DNA from: Branchiostoma floridae
Lineage: Eukaryota; Chordata; Leptocardii; Amphioxiformes; Branchiostomatidae
Length of the DNA: 62,000 bases
Assembly (NCBI RefSeq): GCF_000003815.2
Contig: NC_049982.1
Location: 27,410,648-27,472,647 of the forward strand
Direction of reading: 5' to 3'
The translations under genes were made by a program, and so were the position numbers. Below the pieces are notes generated by a model. That model saw only the letters and a program-made list of their open reading frames with translations. It was not told where the DNA came from and made no database searches. This document shows, piece after piece, positions 25,103 through 37,642 of the stretch (within the stretch, counting starts at the first letter, position 1; every line of letters starts with the position of its first letter).

Positions 25103-25468
25103 GGGGTGAGTACCGGTACAGAAAATCTGGACCTAGATGTTTGCGAAAATTTGCAAATGGGTGATACTCAAAGCAATGGTCCATTTCGCCACAAAGGAAT
25201 CTGTTGCTTTAACTTTTGTTTTAAACCCCTGTTTTAAAATAACATCTTATGTAAAGAATCTTAAGTTAGACACTTTGTAGAAATGACTAAAATCTTCTCT
25301 ACTCTGCTATAATTAACCCTTGTTATTTTCTTTGACCGGCTAGCCTCAAAACGTATGACCGCTGGCCGATATAATCTGTTCATTTCGAATCGGTCCAATA
25401 TCCGGTGCACTAATTTTGTTCAGGTCCGTTTTTGTCGGACCGATCAAAGACTAAAAGGCGGTCACCCC
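25103..25468 (+). repeat. MITE-like repeat, member c
   Basis: It starts ggggtgagtaccggtacag and ends ggcggtcacccc. Equivalent in position to members b and d in units 1 and 3. Confidence 0.55.
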
Positions 25469-25928
25469 AAGTTGTTACAGTTCAAGGCATATAGACACGT
25501 GCACGGGTTAACGGAACACTGTTACATCATTGGCCACGTTAGAACACGTTGGCCCAGTGTAGCTTTACTTTAACCAAGAATGACTTGCAATCAGAGCAAT
25601 GTAACCAACACATTTTTCTAATTAAAATCTCACTGACTTTATTTTCTGATTATCATGTTATTTCTGATATCATTGTGTCTTTTCTGATACAATTAGGTTA
25701 ATCATGTAAAATATACATATAACGGTTATATATATAATTATGATAGAAATATAATTTGTCTTAAGGTCACACCAGAACCTTTCGTTCTAAGTTTGAAATG
25801 CCCGAGCGTCGACTGTAGATTTTTCGCTGAAACATCTACCCAGTCACAATTTGCACGGGGCTAGGTGTTTCATTCTGGAACATTTCAGTAATTGTCTTTC
25901 CTGCCTTTGTATTGGTTCAGGCTGACAT

Positions 25929-26539
25929 AGAGGGTACAAATATAATGTTGAAAAAGTCCCTGAGTTTGTTTTCTTAGGAAGTGGCACCACAAATGATATA
26001 AAGAGAAGGATCTCTCTGGCCGCATTCGTATTTGGTAGGCTAAGAAAAACAGTTTGGAGCTGCAAGGGTTTCAGTAGATGTCTTAAGATGCGTCTTTTCC
26101 AGGCACGTATACTACCTATTGCCACTTATGCATGTGAAACTTGGACTCTGAAAAAGTCTGATGAGATTCTTTTGTTAGCTTTCGAAATGAGATGCCTAAG
26201 GGCGATTCTCATGCAGTGTTACAGCCCGTGACCGTATACGTATTCCAAATCATGCAAATGAGGAAATCAAAGATAGACTAGGGATTGGACACTCTGGACA
26301 TTTTCGATGCCATCAGGCTTAGATGACTAAGCCTAAGGTGGTTCGGACACGTAGTTAGACCACCGGACACATTAGTCCACAAAGCATACCATCAGGATTT
26401 CTAAAATCCAAAGCCACGGGGTAGACCCCCGAAGCGCTGGAGGGACCAAGTTGCAAAGGATATTGGACAGAGTATCAAGTTCGTGGAGTCAAGTGCAAGA
26501 GCGGAGCAAGGGGCCTAGGCACTTAGGCAGGTAGGTAGA
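25929..26539 (+). mobile_element. 5'-truncated LINE (reverse transcriptase C-terminus)
   Basis: Translation gives VEKVPEFVFLGSGTTNDIKR, then RRISLAAFVFGRL, ARILPIATYACETWTLKKSD, FEMRCLRAIL, and in another frame LRWFGHVVRP and GRPPKRWRDQVAKD. This is the classic end of non-LTR reverse transcriptases. Frameshifts show it is dead. It is flanked by an 11-base near-perfect target duplication (caggctgacat at 25918, caggctgaaat at 26540). Unit 1 shows the empty site near 12650. Confidence 0.85.
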
Positions 26540-27468
26540 CAGGCTGAAATCATCATGCAGAGGTTTAAATCAAAGCGGACGAGCTCGTAAACGTCGCCCG
26601 AAGCCCCAGTAGTCGCCAGGACGTCGGAAGTACTTTCAAAGTGTTGTAGCTCGCCGACACGTCGGCCGAGTTAAATTCTTGCCTTTAGGATGCAAAATAA
26701 TTAGCAAAATACTAAGTGAAATAAACTTAATAAACAACAGCAAAGCAAATGTAAATCGGTAAGACGTAGGCGCGGAGACATTTTATACATGACTATTCAT
26801 GGCTAATATTTAATATGACATGTACCCTTCCCAGAGATCTTCGACGACATTGGCACTGCAGTATTAGATAAACAAGTACTGACTCTATGAGATATGAGGG
26901 CGAAAATTTGACATGATTGAAAACAAAACAATATGATGAAAAACATGAAAATCAGTAAAACAGGTTATGGCAGCATAATCAGACGTTTAGAGAGTAAAAT
27001 AATGATATGCATTAAGTAACCTTTAACAATAATTTGCCAGCCTATCGATTTGAGTAATTTGTCTCGACTGTGCGTGCGCAGTGTGATTGAAAACATATAA
27101 ACTGCTTTTATATTTTGTTTGGATGTTGTTGAAGAGAGTTGCAAATTACATTGGGTCTTGGGGCTCCTCTTAAATCAGCGACAGTCTTGCTTGGTACGTG
27201 TAGGGCGTGTTTTCGTTAGCAGAATTCACCTGAACACATCAAGTCGATGTCGGGAGGGCAACAGCGGTCCCAGACTGGGAACACAGGAGGCATGACTTTT
27301 AGGGGTTCCGTAAGTAAAGTAAGTCTATTTAAATACATGAAACCCTACAGAAAAAGAATACATAAAAGCAGTATAGGTGCAGGAGGAAGGAAAAACCGCA
27401 ATCGGCTTATACTAAGCCCTCCTCCTCTATACTATTATATAGCTGCAGTGCGAAATAGAAGCAGTCAG

Positions 27469-27474
27469 TATAAA
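27469..27474 (+). promoter_or_regulatory. Candidate TATA box, LRR unit 3
   Basis: TATAAA in the conserved block equivalent to 2483 and 13581. Not shown to be functional. Confidence 0.3.
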
Positions 27475-27497
27475 ACGACTTGGTGTAATCTGCATCA

Positions 27498-27835
27498 CTC
27501 TAGGTACCAGCTCGACTGCGGGTCGAATCACCCGCCAGCCGAAGGCGTATACCCATATACAAGCAGAACGAATCCGAGCCCACCATTTCGAAAAACAAGT
27601 AGAAATAATCCCATCAATCATCATAAGTATCAATATTTATTACGCTAAGTTCAGACAATCAACACCTCAAGAAACGTACATGAATAATCTAATATTGTTT
27701 GTCACATTGTTACGGAAAAGCTACCCAGCGTTTGCAGCTAACATTCATCGTTGCAAACTAGAGGGTTGAAGAAAGTCCTTCATTGCAGGCTGCCCCAGAA
27801 AACATCAAATTAAGGTACTGTGACTAAATAGACAG
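27498..27835 (+). other. Proposed non-coding first exon of LRR gene copy 3
   Basis: Ends at the donor agacag|gtaagc (GT at 27836) and pairs with the acceptor at 33722-33723, giving a 5.9-kb intron. The 5' end is inferred only from the TATA-like site. Confidence 0.45.
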
Positions 27836-29305
27836 GTAAGCTTGTGTGATATACGTAATATTGATATTTTACGACGACATACTGTAGTCGTACGACCCAA
27901 AACGGGGGTCATTCGTTGATAGTCGTGAATCTCTCGTGCAAAGTTCATCCGTCTTGGCACCGGAAGAGCCTGTCTTCGATCCTTGTTGGTCGTTGATACT
28001 GTCATAGCCTGCTTGAAAATCCTACGACAACAAGATCGCACATGATGACTTTCGACGATTTTGACCACGCCCATACTATAAAATTCGTCTAGATTTGAGA
28101 CACCGAAATTTAGCGACATGGAGAAGGGTTTGCAGTATTGTTGGGTTAGCTGATGAAATGATATAAGGTAACGAAAAGGAAAACGGACCATATGTTAATG
28201 GTTGCGATGAATTCACGATAACTTAGAGTGCTGAAAATTCCACAATCTTTAGTAACTTCTGCCCCACAGTTGAAACTAGTATGTGTTGAGTTTCAAAATC
28301 AAATTGCAACACAGGCATCCCAACCTTTCTATCCCAACAGAATTCGAACAGCAAGCACTTATAGTTTTTCTTGTCTGAAATTACAGGATAAAAGTTGGTT
28401 TTCGCAAGTTGCTTTCTCATCAAAATGCAAAAATGCAAAAATGCAAAAAAAGTACTGGTTGCGTTCAGGTATGTGCAATGTATTTATTTTCCCCATTGCC
28501 ATTGGCGAACCCCTCATCGCAATATATCATAATAAAAATAAAAATATTATAAGTAATGTATTTTCTAATAATGTCTTTAAATATGAGGGGTCTAAAAACA
28601 TTACATATAAAAGTAAAAACAGCCAGTTAAAGCACCATCTAGTGAACAACTTTCAAAACATCAACATTCGAATTAAAACAGAGATGCGTGAAAAGCACGC
28701 TGAAAACACACATAAACGTGCGTTTTTAATGAAATTATGCTTTTATACGTAAGCCAGAAATAGACATTCAACAAACCATATTTAGATGATAGAAGATAAT
28801 CAGTGACAATAATGTAAAACTTGAACTATAAATTTATTTTCTTATATGATTTATAATTTCTAATTGCGCATTTGTCCAGATGCAACTATTGTTGATGCAA
28901 GGACAATACAGCCCAGTTCCTATTGCCCTGCAAATCTGCACTGTTTTGAGCGAGAAATGAATACTTATCGACGTCGCTATGCAAATCAACAGACCCAGAC
29001 TGATTTAAAACTGTTTGTCACACAGGACATGTATAAGGTATCAGCTGGTCATAACAGTCACGTATGAATTTAATTCCTAAGATCTTTTTACTGATTTCAT
29101 TGCATGCTGGGAGACACGGGGCACTTTGGATGACACAGATTGTAATAACAGCACGTACATGCATGTAGTGCCACCCGATACATACAGGATTCATGGTCCT
29201 AAGCCTGGAATCCTGGCAAAGGATTCATGCTAGGTACCAATGTAAAGGAATCCTTTAGTCCTTCAAAGGATTTCTTTGATATGCTGGGAGCATGAATCGT
29301 GAATC

Positions 29306-32300
29306 CTAGGGGATTCACGCACAGACTGACGGGAAGGTTTCACTTCGATCCCACAAAATGGCGGCGTCTTTGAATTTACATGGGTCCAGCCAGAGGACCG
29401 AAAGTGAAATTATAAGGTCATCGATGGAAATTTCCGGAACAAGTTTTTGTTGGCAGTTACAACTAAGTTCTCATCACGGTGGTACGGTTGATATGCTTTT
29501 GTCCGCGTTGTCAGGGGAATTTGCCCCGCCCAAGGCATGGCGGGGTGCCGGCGGCGGCCCTGTATTCATGTTTACACACGGACATTGCTAAATATTTCTC
29601 AAAATAACGCATTTATGGTGTTTATGTCAAGAAACAGCAAAATTCACTTACAGAGAGGATACGGTGACTTTTCACATTCATATTCAGTCTAAAAGCGACA
29701 CTTATACACTGCTCTCAAAATACCCTATTAAATCAGAAGAACGTAAGAAAGGTTACTATCGGGGACCGAACTTTGAGCAAATTTTCCTCATGGAGTATTT
29801 TTCTAATTTACGTATTAAACATTTGTTGAAGTTGTAGTCAATGTTCATAGCGATAATTTTTAGTTACAGTCCTCTTTCGCCGATGTCTGTGAAATTTAAA
29901 ATTATTCTCCAAATTTTGGGTCACATTTCCTCACATTTTCCTTCCGTATTTCCCGTGAGCCTGATTGGAGCGAACAGACGACGTCATCAAAATGGCGGCA
30001 AAGTTTCGCTCTCCAGGCCCATGTTGTTTTCGTCAAAATATTCCATGAAGATCAAAAGATGTAGGCCAAAATATGAAGCTTGTGCTCTATTCGGACAATG
30101 CACATGGCTGAACGAGTTTGTTTCGGAATTATAATGAGTTGTGCTGTCCTCCATTAAAGCAGACAAGATAAACAAGGTGCAAATGAGTGTGAAATACTAG
30201 TACTTCTATTGTATTCGCTGAGCGACCCAAGTCAGATATTATATAAATTGCCCGCGATTTTTGCCTGAAAGAATTCGGCAGTAAATTTCTTATTCAATCC
30301 TCGGAAACGAGATTCAGGAGCTGCTGTAGTTTTCAAGTTTCTTGAATATTGCCACCCCCGTCCATCTTGTACAGTCGTAGGGCATTATGTAATCATTATC
30401 TTCCGGCTAACCTATGATCGTTTCGAGAATCTCAGGAAATTCACGAAAACTTTCTGTCGGCATGAGTAATTGCAGCATAATTGATCGCTTTAAGAGCCGG
30501 GAAAATTTGTACTGAAAGATACGTTGCAAAATGTTTAAATAACACACGTCTGGGCCGTACCTCTTGGGATTAGAAATACATGCATGTCGGTAAAATAGGT
30601 AACAGGTCAACTCGCCCCATGCCCAACTCGCCCCAACTATGTAAAATAATTTGAGAAACGGGAAAATGGCGACGGTTGTAAGACAAAGGATCCCGGTGTG
30701 ACAGCGATCTCGCCCCCGCCCCCCCGGCGATCTCGCCCCCCCCGGGGCTAGCGTTTTCGCCCCCCTTTAGCGTTTTCGCCCCCCCCCCCCAAGCAGCTGG
30801 TTACTACATATTACAGGTGCGCTACCTGGTACTATACTGCACCTGGGGAGTAACGTATATGGTGTGTTACCTGGTACCTATATGGAACCTTATTACCGTA
30901 CCGTTAGATGTCATACCTCGAAAGTCGATACTATATTGTTCGGTGCAAACATGACATTGAAATGAAAAAGACAATTTTTGCAGCTGAGGTGGCATAAAAA
31001 CAGTGCTACTGCGAATGTATAAATCAACACCGTCTATGGTACGGAATACGTCAGCTATATGTTTTCAATTTGTCACAGTGTTTTCTTTCTTGTGCTGGAA
31101 ACATTTCCAAAGCACTAACAAAAACACACGTGAATAATAGTTTCTCATTATAAACACTATCTACGCGCATGTTGATATAGCTGTTGCTAAATGCTACACA
31201 AACACTGGTAATTAAAGGTCCAGTCTTAAGAAACACGGGTAAATGCATCAGTTCCTAAATACTAGAAAAAACAGTCATGTTGGAGGTGAAGATATCTCTT
31301 GGCCAGGTGCATATACCAAAATGTGCGTTATTCTAATTAATACCTAATATTTGCATAATTAATAAAGACATTACATAGTTCTTTTGTGGTCACTTCATGG
31401 TAGAGACTTCATATTGGAGATATATAGGTTGCTTGAGGACAGGTGAATACAACGAAATATATCTTATGTCAAGACTCAGGTATATGCAATAATGGGAATA
31501 CAAGGGACCCAACCCTCCTTGTCTGAAACAAGTTCAACTATCTTATTACCATGTAATTACGTTAATATTGATACTATGAATGGAGTTATGTATCAAACTC
31601 GTGTACTTATATCATTCTGAAACTGCATTTTATACCAATCAACTTCTAAAATGTCATGTAAACTCGTTTTTTTTTTGGGGGGGGCGAAATCGCTAAAGGG
31701 GGCGAGGTAGGGGGGCGAGATCACTAGCCGGGGAGGGCGAGATCGCTAGTGATTTCGCCCCGGGGGGGCGAGATCGCTAGTGATTTCGCCCCCGGGGGGG
31801 CGAGATCACGGGGGGGCGAGATCGCTGTCACACCTGTCTGCTGTCTTACCACAACAACACTCTCTTTAACCCCTCCTTCACCAACTTTGATTTACTTCTG
31901 TGTGATTTAGTAAAATTCAAATCTTTTCTGTACATGTAATGTACCATTTTCAAGCAAAGGACTCCAGAAGTTTACCACATAAGCCGTATATGATACCAAG
32001 GAGGTGAAAAAATCCTTGATGATACATTCGGCACATTAATGCAAACACTGGCGTCGGTTTGTAAACAAACTGGTGGGCCGACCAGTCTAATCCAGCGTCC
32101 CTGTCAAATAATTCCCTTTCTTCCTCAGACTTTGATTTACATTGTGTGCTTTATTACACGTTGCATTTTTATTTATAGAGATGTTATTTTATTTATTTCA
32201 ATTTTCTTATCAATGACGCCAGAACTGGCAGAAGGTTACCATGCATGTCGAACGCAAGCCGACACACATCCGGCACATTAAACATCGGCTTGTGCTCTGT

Positions 32301-32901
32301 TATCGCTCGTATTGAATCACACGAACTGTAGTTCATTATAGAAATACATTGGTGTACGGAGTTATTAGAAAGAATGTGTTATTGAATCGGAAAGCGAAGG
32401 TAGATATTTCCGAGGCGTTGATACTGATAGAACAAGACAGTGCCAGAGTTACGCCGGTAATTTAATCTGTACAGTTATCAAGGGCACAGATATGTAGCAA
32501 GCTAGAGGAGTGTTTCTTCCATAGATGTGTTTCGAAAACAAAATATATTCCAATAGTCGACTTCATCGTCAAACTATCCGCACTCTGTCGGTTACTTTTG
32601 TGTGTGTATGGTGCAGATATAATGTACGTAGGGAAGAGCGGATTTTGTTTACAAATGGCGACGTGTTCCGCGCGTCCCCGGCGACCGCGCGGGGAAGGCC
32701 CGGAGAATGTCGAAAACAACCGTACCGCCGTGATGAGAACTTAGTTGTAACTGCCAACAAAACCTTGTTCCGGAAATTTCCATCGATGACCTTATAATTT
32801 CACTTTCGGTCCTCTGGCTGGACCCACGTAAATTCAGGGGCGCCGCCATTTTGTGGGATCGAAGTGAAACCTTCCCGTCAGTCTGTGCGTGAATCCCCTA
32901 G
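29306..32901. mobile_element. CTAG-bounded inverted-repeat element, unit 3 copy, with nested insertion
   Basis: The same element as 15425-17866, with CTAG at 29306-29309 and 32898-32901. Subtracting the nested 30695-31834 element leaves about 2.46 kb, matching the unit 2 copy. Non-coding apart from short ATG frames in the inverted arms. Confidence 0.7.
30695..31834. mobile_element. 1.14-kb terminal-inverted-repeat element nested in unit 3
   Basis: The ends are perfect inverts: GGTGTGACAGCGATCTCGCC on the left and its complement ending CTGTCACACC on the right. Both ends have G/C-rich subterminal arrays of gcgatctcgcccc / gcgagatcgctagtg. The interior (about 30795-31660) is AT-rich and has no transposase, so it is non-autonomous. 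The empty site survives in unit 2 (tcccggtctgctgtc, near 16810). The target duplication is very short, at most about 2 bases (gt). Superfamily not assigned. Confidence 0.85.
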
Positions 32902-33723
32902 AGAAGCACCGATTAGAGCCCAATTTAGATGACTTACGTCTGCATGTTCAACTTAAAGTATATGCTGTTGCCTAATGTCGCAAGAATGGAATTTTCGTCA
33001 TTTCACTATAATAATGATCTCTCATTATTTATGTAATTTAGGTAACATTTTGCATAATTTGTGTCTATCGATATTTCTCTCTTTTATAGTTACACATAGC
33101 ATGTTTAAGTGTCCTAGTAGTAATGAAATACTGTGGCTTAATAAACTGTGCTCATTAATTGTGCAAATTAGCTCCTGGTTTGCATTAAGAGCCCTTATTC
33201 ATGGAAGACGTTTCCGAAGTTATCACAACCCTTTCCCGAATTATTCCCTTCCAAAGGATGGTGCAATTGCGCACGCGCGGACGAATTGCTATTGAGTTTC
33301 GGGATTTTTTTGCCAATCGGCTTTATACTTAGCAGTAAGTCAAATATTTCTCTTTTTGAGTTACATAATTATGGCACATATTTTAGCATTCTAACATAGA
33401 ATGCAGTGTTTTATAAACTGTCCTAAGTATTATGTAAATTAGCCCCTGATTTTTATGAGTAGCGTTCAATTGTGCAAAACATGTCTAAAGGTATCTACAT
33501 TCCAAATATCATGAAGATCCGTCAACCCATTTCCGAGTTATTCACCTCTGAAGGGATGATGCAACTAAAATTCCTGAAATGCCTGTGGAAAAATTCCTGG
33601 AATTTTGTGAATTCTTGTCAAACGGACACACAATATACTATTAGGCTAGCCCCTGAGGCGTCACCAAAATATCATAGTCTGGGAATGTCTTGTTTTATTC
33701 TTGCTTCTTTTGTCTTATAACAG
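32902..33723 (+). other. Intron 3' part before LRR copy 3
   Basis: No gene seen. Nearly identical to 17867-18694, and ends in the acceptor tcttataacag. Confidence 0.5.
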
Positions 33724-33729
33724 GGCAAC

Positions 33730-36498
33730 ATGGGAAGAAAGCTACGGCACATTATGATTTTTCTTCTCATCATAATGAAAGAACCGGACATGCCAGAAGC
33801 TGGCTGCACATGTTTATCATCCCCAGTATGCAAATGTCCAAGTCTGGGCCTCAACAGATTTCCACAGAACATCTCAACATCCACCAGCCAGCTAGATTTG
33901 AACGGTAACAACATTAGTAGTATTCCCTCACTCTCAAGTCTGCCCAATCTTAGATATTTGTTCCTTAACGGCAACTTGTTAAGTCATATAGAGCAAGGCA
34001 CATTCACAAATCACCCCAAGCTTGAGAATTTGAACCTTGCATCAAACAAGATAGCAAGTATTCAGACTGGTTCATTCGAGCATCTGCCCCACCTCCAATG
34101 GTTGCACCTACTATGTAACAAGATTATCAGCATTCAGGCTGGCGCTTTTTCAGATCTACCTAAGCTTGAAATATTGCACTTGGACTCCAACCAGCTAACT
34201 CATATCCAATCTGGCACATTCGCAAATCTGCCCGAGCTACAAAGGTTGTATCTACACTCTAACAAGATTATTAGTATTCAGTTTGGCGCTTTTGCAGATC
34301 TACCCAAGCTTAAAGATTTGCCCCTGAACTTCAACCAGATAACTCACATCCAATCTGGCACATTCGCAAATCTACCCGAGCTCCAATGGTTGCACCTACA
34401 TTGTAACAAGGTAAGCAGCATTCAGGCAGGTGCTTTCTCAAATCTACTCAAGCTCAAAATGTTGCACCTGGGCTCGAACAAGCTAACCCACATCCAATCT
34501 AGCACATTCACAAATCTGCCCGAGCTACAATGCTTGTATCTACACTCTAACAACATAAGAAAGCTTCAGTATAAAGCGTTCTTAAATCTACCCCAGCTCG
34601 ACACTTTAAACCTACAATACAACAAGATAAGTATAGTTCACGCTGCTGCATTTTCAGATCTTCCAAAGCTTAAGAGTTTGCGCTTGGACAAAAACCAGAT
34701 AAGTAACATCCAGTCTGGTACATTTTCAAATCTGCACAACCTCCAACATTTGCAGCTGCAGTCAAACAAGATATCCTCCCTTCCTCTATCAGTCTATGAT
34801 GTTTTTGTATCCATTTCTGAGTTACGTCTTAGCGACAACCCCTGGCTGTGTGACTGTAAGATGATTCCCTTTAAGCAAAAGCAGATAAACCCATTTATAA
34901 TATGTGACCAACCTCCCGAACACTCTGGACAATATATTTTACACATAGATCTCAAAGATCTGATTTGTAAAGACCAAATAAAATCAACAACAGCCACGTC
35001 CCGTAGTCACGCCCCATTCAGTTCCTCCTCAGTGTCAACGTATTCTCCATATGGCAATAATACTGTAAGCAATACTGTGAGCAATACTGACCCAATAGTG
35101 CATAATACTGTAAACTCCAAATTTGCTACCCTGTCTGATGATACACAATTGCAAACTGCTACCAATTGCATCAGTAGTACCAATAACACCCAGAACTATA
35201 CCTGGCACTTCAAAGGCAGCTCGATATTTGCAACGTTGCCTGCTGACACACAAATAAAAGAGCTGCAAAATGTTACAGTTATGCCACGATTTATTCCAAC
35301 TCTGGTTCCTATCACGGGTCCTTCGAGCAACAACCAAGCTGCTATCATTTCAGCTGTTATTGGTTTAATAGTACTTCTCACTGTCGCCATTGCTATCATA
35401 GTATGGTGCAACTGGAGGGTCAGGAATATTCCTGCAGGAATTAAAGATAACAAATTTGCCTTTAACAACCCCACAGTTACTGTAATGACCAATGGTCACT
35501 ACCAGGCAGGGCATGGTCAGTCTCAGGCCATTACTGAGTCCAACACAAACACTACAAGAATGTCAGAGGTCAGTGATGAAGATGTCGACAACATAAAAAC
35601 CACACCTAAAATGATTGCCAGTGACCATGATCAGAGAGGGCGATGCCAGTATAGGACTAAACCCAACAAAATCACAACGGTTGCTATGGTAACAAGTGGT
35701 CATGATCACCAATATGAAAATACGAACAACCAGCATAATCAGACATGGCAGGGCCGGTCTGAATTCATCACTGAATCAATTACAAACACCACGGCTGCTG
35801 AAATAGCTATTGGTCATTGGTATGAAGATATGAACCAGCATAATCAGACGGGGCAGGGTCAGGTCATCACTGAATCCAACAAAAATACCACGGCTTCTGT
35901 AGGAGCTACTTGTCATAGTCACCAGTATGTAAATGTCAAGCAACATAATCAGGCAGGGCAGAGTCAGTGTCAGGTCATCACTGAATCCACCACAAACACC
36001 ACAGCTGCTGTGGTGACTGGTGACCATGATCAGACAGGCCCATCAGAACAGGCTCAGCCTGTCACCGATCCCATGGATGCTAGAAATGCATCTTATGGAA
36101 CAGGTCCGATTTCCTCAAATGTTAATTCAATGTACAAGGCCGTTGGTCAGTCTCAGGCAACCACAAACACCACAGCTGCTGTGGTGACTGGTGACCATGA
36201 TCAGACAGGCCCACCAGAACAGGCTCAGCCTGTCACTGATCCCATGGATGCTAAAAATGCATCTTATGGAGCAGGTCCGATTTCTTCAAATGTAAATTCA
36301 ATGTACAAGGCCGTTGGTCAGTCTCAGGCCACCACAAACACCACAGCTGCTGTGGTGACTGGTGACCATGATCAGACAGGCCCACCAGAACAGGCTCAGC
36401 CTGTCACTGAAGCCTTGGATGATAGGAATGCATCTTATGGCACAGGTCCGATTTCCTCAAATGTCAATTCAATGTACAAGGTCGTTGGTCAGCAATAA
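33730..36498 (+). CDS. LRR transmembrane receptor with ITIM-like tail, copy 3
   Basis: An intact 922-residue paralogue of copy 2 with the same start context, signal peptide, LRRNT, 13 LRRs, LRRCT (NPWLCDC), stalk and membrane helix (about 537-561). The tail is longer because a 57-residue (171-base) repeat occurs three times, at about 36016, 36187 and 36358. Each repeat ends in an ITIM-like motif: SMYKAV (Tyr802), SMYKAV (Tyr859) and SMYKVV (Tyr916). Other tyrosine motifs are YENT, YEDM and YVNV. The first YEDV motif of the other copies is lost here through a five-residue deletion (SEVSDEDVDN). The stop codon overlaps an AATAAA, as in copy 1. The architecture predicts a cell-surface receptor that recruits SH2 proteins; ligand and partners are unknown. 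Confidence 0.93.
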   Translation: MGRKLRHIMIFLLIIMKEPDMPEAGCTCLSSPVCKCPSLGLNRFPQNISTSTSQLDLNGNNISSIPSLSSLPNLRYLFLNGNLLSHIEQGTFTNHPKLENLNLASNKIASIQTGSFEHLPHLQWLHLLCNKIISIQAGAFSDLPKLEILHLDSNQLTHIQSGTFANLPELQRLYLHSNKIISIQFGAFADLPKLKDLPLNFNQITHIQSGTFANLPELQWLHLHCNKVSSIQAGAFSNLLKLKMLHLGSNKLTHIQSSTFTNLPELQCLYLHSNNIRKLQYKAFLNLPQLDTLNLQYNKISIVHAAAFSDLPKLKSLRLDKNQISNIQSGTFSNLHNLQHLQLQSNKISSLPLSVYDVFVSISELRLSDNPWLCDCKMIPFKQKQINPFIICDQPPEHSGQYILHIDLKDLICKDQIKSTTATSRSHAPFSSSSVSTYSPYGNNTVSNTVSNTDPIVHNTVNSKFATLSDDTQLQTATNCISSTNNTQNYTWHFKGSSIFATLPADTQIKELQNVTVMPRFIPTLVPITGPSSNNQAAIISAVIGLIVLLTVAIAIIVWCNWRVRNIPAGIKDNKFAFNNPTVTVMTNGHYQAGHGQSQAITESNTNTTRMSEVSDEDVDNIKTTPKMIASDHDQRGRCQYRTKPNKITTVAMVTSGHDHQYENTNNQHNQTWQGRSEFITESITNTTAAEIAIGHWYEDMNQHNQTGQGQVITESNKNTTASVGATCHSHQYVNVKQHNQAGQSQCQVITESTTNTTAAVVTGDHDQTGPSEQAQPVTDPMDARNASYGTGPISSNVNSMYKAVGQSQATTNTTAAVVTGDHDQTGPPEQAQPVTDPMDAKNASYGAGPISSNVNSMYKAVGQSQATTNTTAAVVTGDHDQTGPPEQAQPVTEALDDRNASYGTGPISSNVNSMYKVVGQQ
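36016..36486 (+). repeat. 171-base in-frame tail repeats carrying ITIM-like motifs
   Basis: Three head-to-tail copies at 171-base spacing (36016, 36187, 36358, the last incomplete). They encode TGDHDQTGP, QPVTD/E, NASYG, GPISSN and SMYK(A/V)V. Copies 1 and 2 of the gene have two. Very high identity between the repeats points to recent expansion. Confidence 0.85.
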
Positions 36499-37642
36499 AT
36501 CCAACACAAAACACCACAAATGATGACCAGTGGTCAAGATTGATGTTTTGTTATTTACTTTATCCCAGTACAGTTGTAGTCATATTGATGCGCAATCTTT
36601 TCATTTATCTTACATTATTTTATGACCATTGATCCCTCTTCATTATCTTTAGTTCGCTTCCTTGATTTGATTTAGATCTCAATTTACTTCTATGTTTTCT
36701 TTATTGTATACTTGATCAACATTTATGTTATATGTTATGTATTTGATTCTTGTAAAGACTCCAAGTAGAGTAGAATTTACATGCAAATCGCACCTGGTGG
36801 GTCAGTCTCCGCCCATCACTGAATCAGATAACCGTTCTCTTCCGTTAATGACACTGAAGAGATCTTGTTAAAGAGAGAAGGATTTATATCCTATGATATA
36901 AATTATGAATTGATATGAAGAAGAGTTGAAGACAATGTTTTAGTAGTTCAATAGTAAAGGAGGGTTAAGACAAGCTAAGACGAAGTTGATGCAAATTAGA
37001 TCCTAGATCCTGTTGTTTTAATTACATAAAGTAAATCTTTTAAATATCCTGTAATAAAGACAAGGATTGTTTGTGTGTAGATCAAATTGGATTGGATCTA
37101 AAGATTTACAATACGGTTTGTTCTGTGACGACTTTGGCTTGCTCTTATTTTGTGTTATGTTGATCTATGAAAATAATGTTCCTACCACTACGTCTATCAT
37201 TAGTTCCCATAATCATTGTTTTATGTCATCATTTGACCTGACATTTTTCTTACTTAACATGTATTTTTGCACAGAGATTTATTCTATTTGTACTGTAACA
37301 TTAGTTCGTTGGGTGGCCAAAATGTAAGTTTTCAAGATTCTGATCCCCTTTTAAAGTTGCGTTATTGCCTACCTAATGTAGTATGTATTATAATCATATC
37401 TTCTTTCCTTTGTGAAATAATACATAGCAATATCAAAATGCTATGATTTTCTTACATTTATCAAAATGTTATGATTTCATTATGTTAGTGTTGAGGTTTT
37501 CTTTGCCTTGAATCTTTATCTTGAACCACAGCCAGTCGATACCCTTGCGGGTAATAAGGCTGTCCTAGTTGTGGCGGTAGTAACATCAGAACAATCCACC
37601 GACGATGAGTACAGATGAACAATGTGCAATCAGGCATACATA
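36499..37642 (+). other. Downstream block of LRR copy 3
   Basis: No gene. A short piece near 36790-36830 (ggtgggtcagtctccgcccatc) resembles the decayed tail repeat after copy 1. Then follows a palindromic atcctatgatataaatt stretch shared by all units, and AT-rich sequence. Confidence 0.5.

Larger units (their letters stand above)
12460..26550 (+). repeat. Tandem duplication unit 2
   Basis: About 14 kb containing first exon, intron, LRR copy 2 and downstream block. It aligns colinearly and at very high identity with the next unit (26551 to about 39900). Matching landmarks are 12798/26678, 13581/27469, 15425/29306 and 18701/33730. The offset grows from about 13.9 to 15.0 kb mainly because of a nested insertion at 30695-31834 in unit 3. 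Confidence 0.85.

Noticed and set aside
28228-28752. 174-codon frame in unit 3
   Set aside because: Unit 2 breaks the same frame with small indels. The sequence is intronic and AT-rich.
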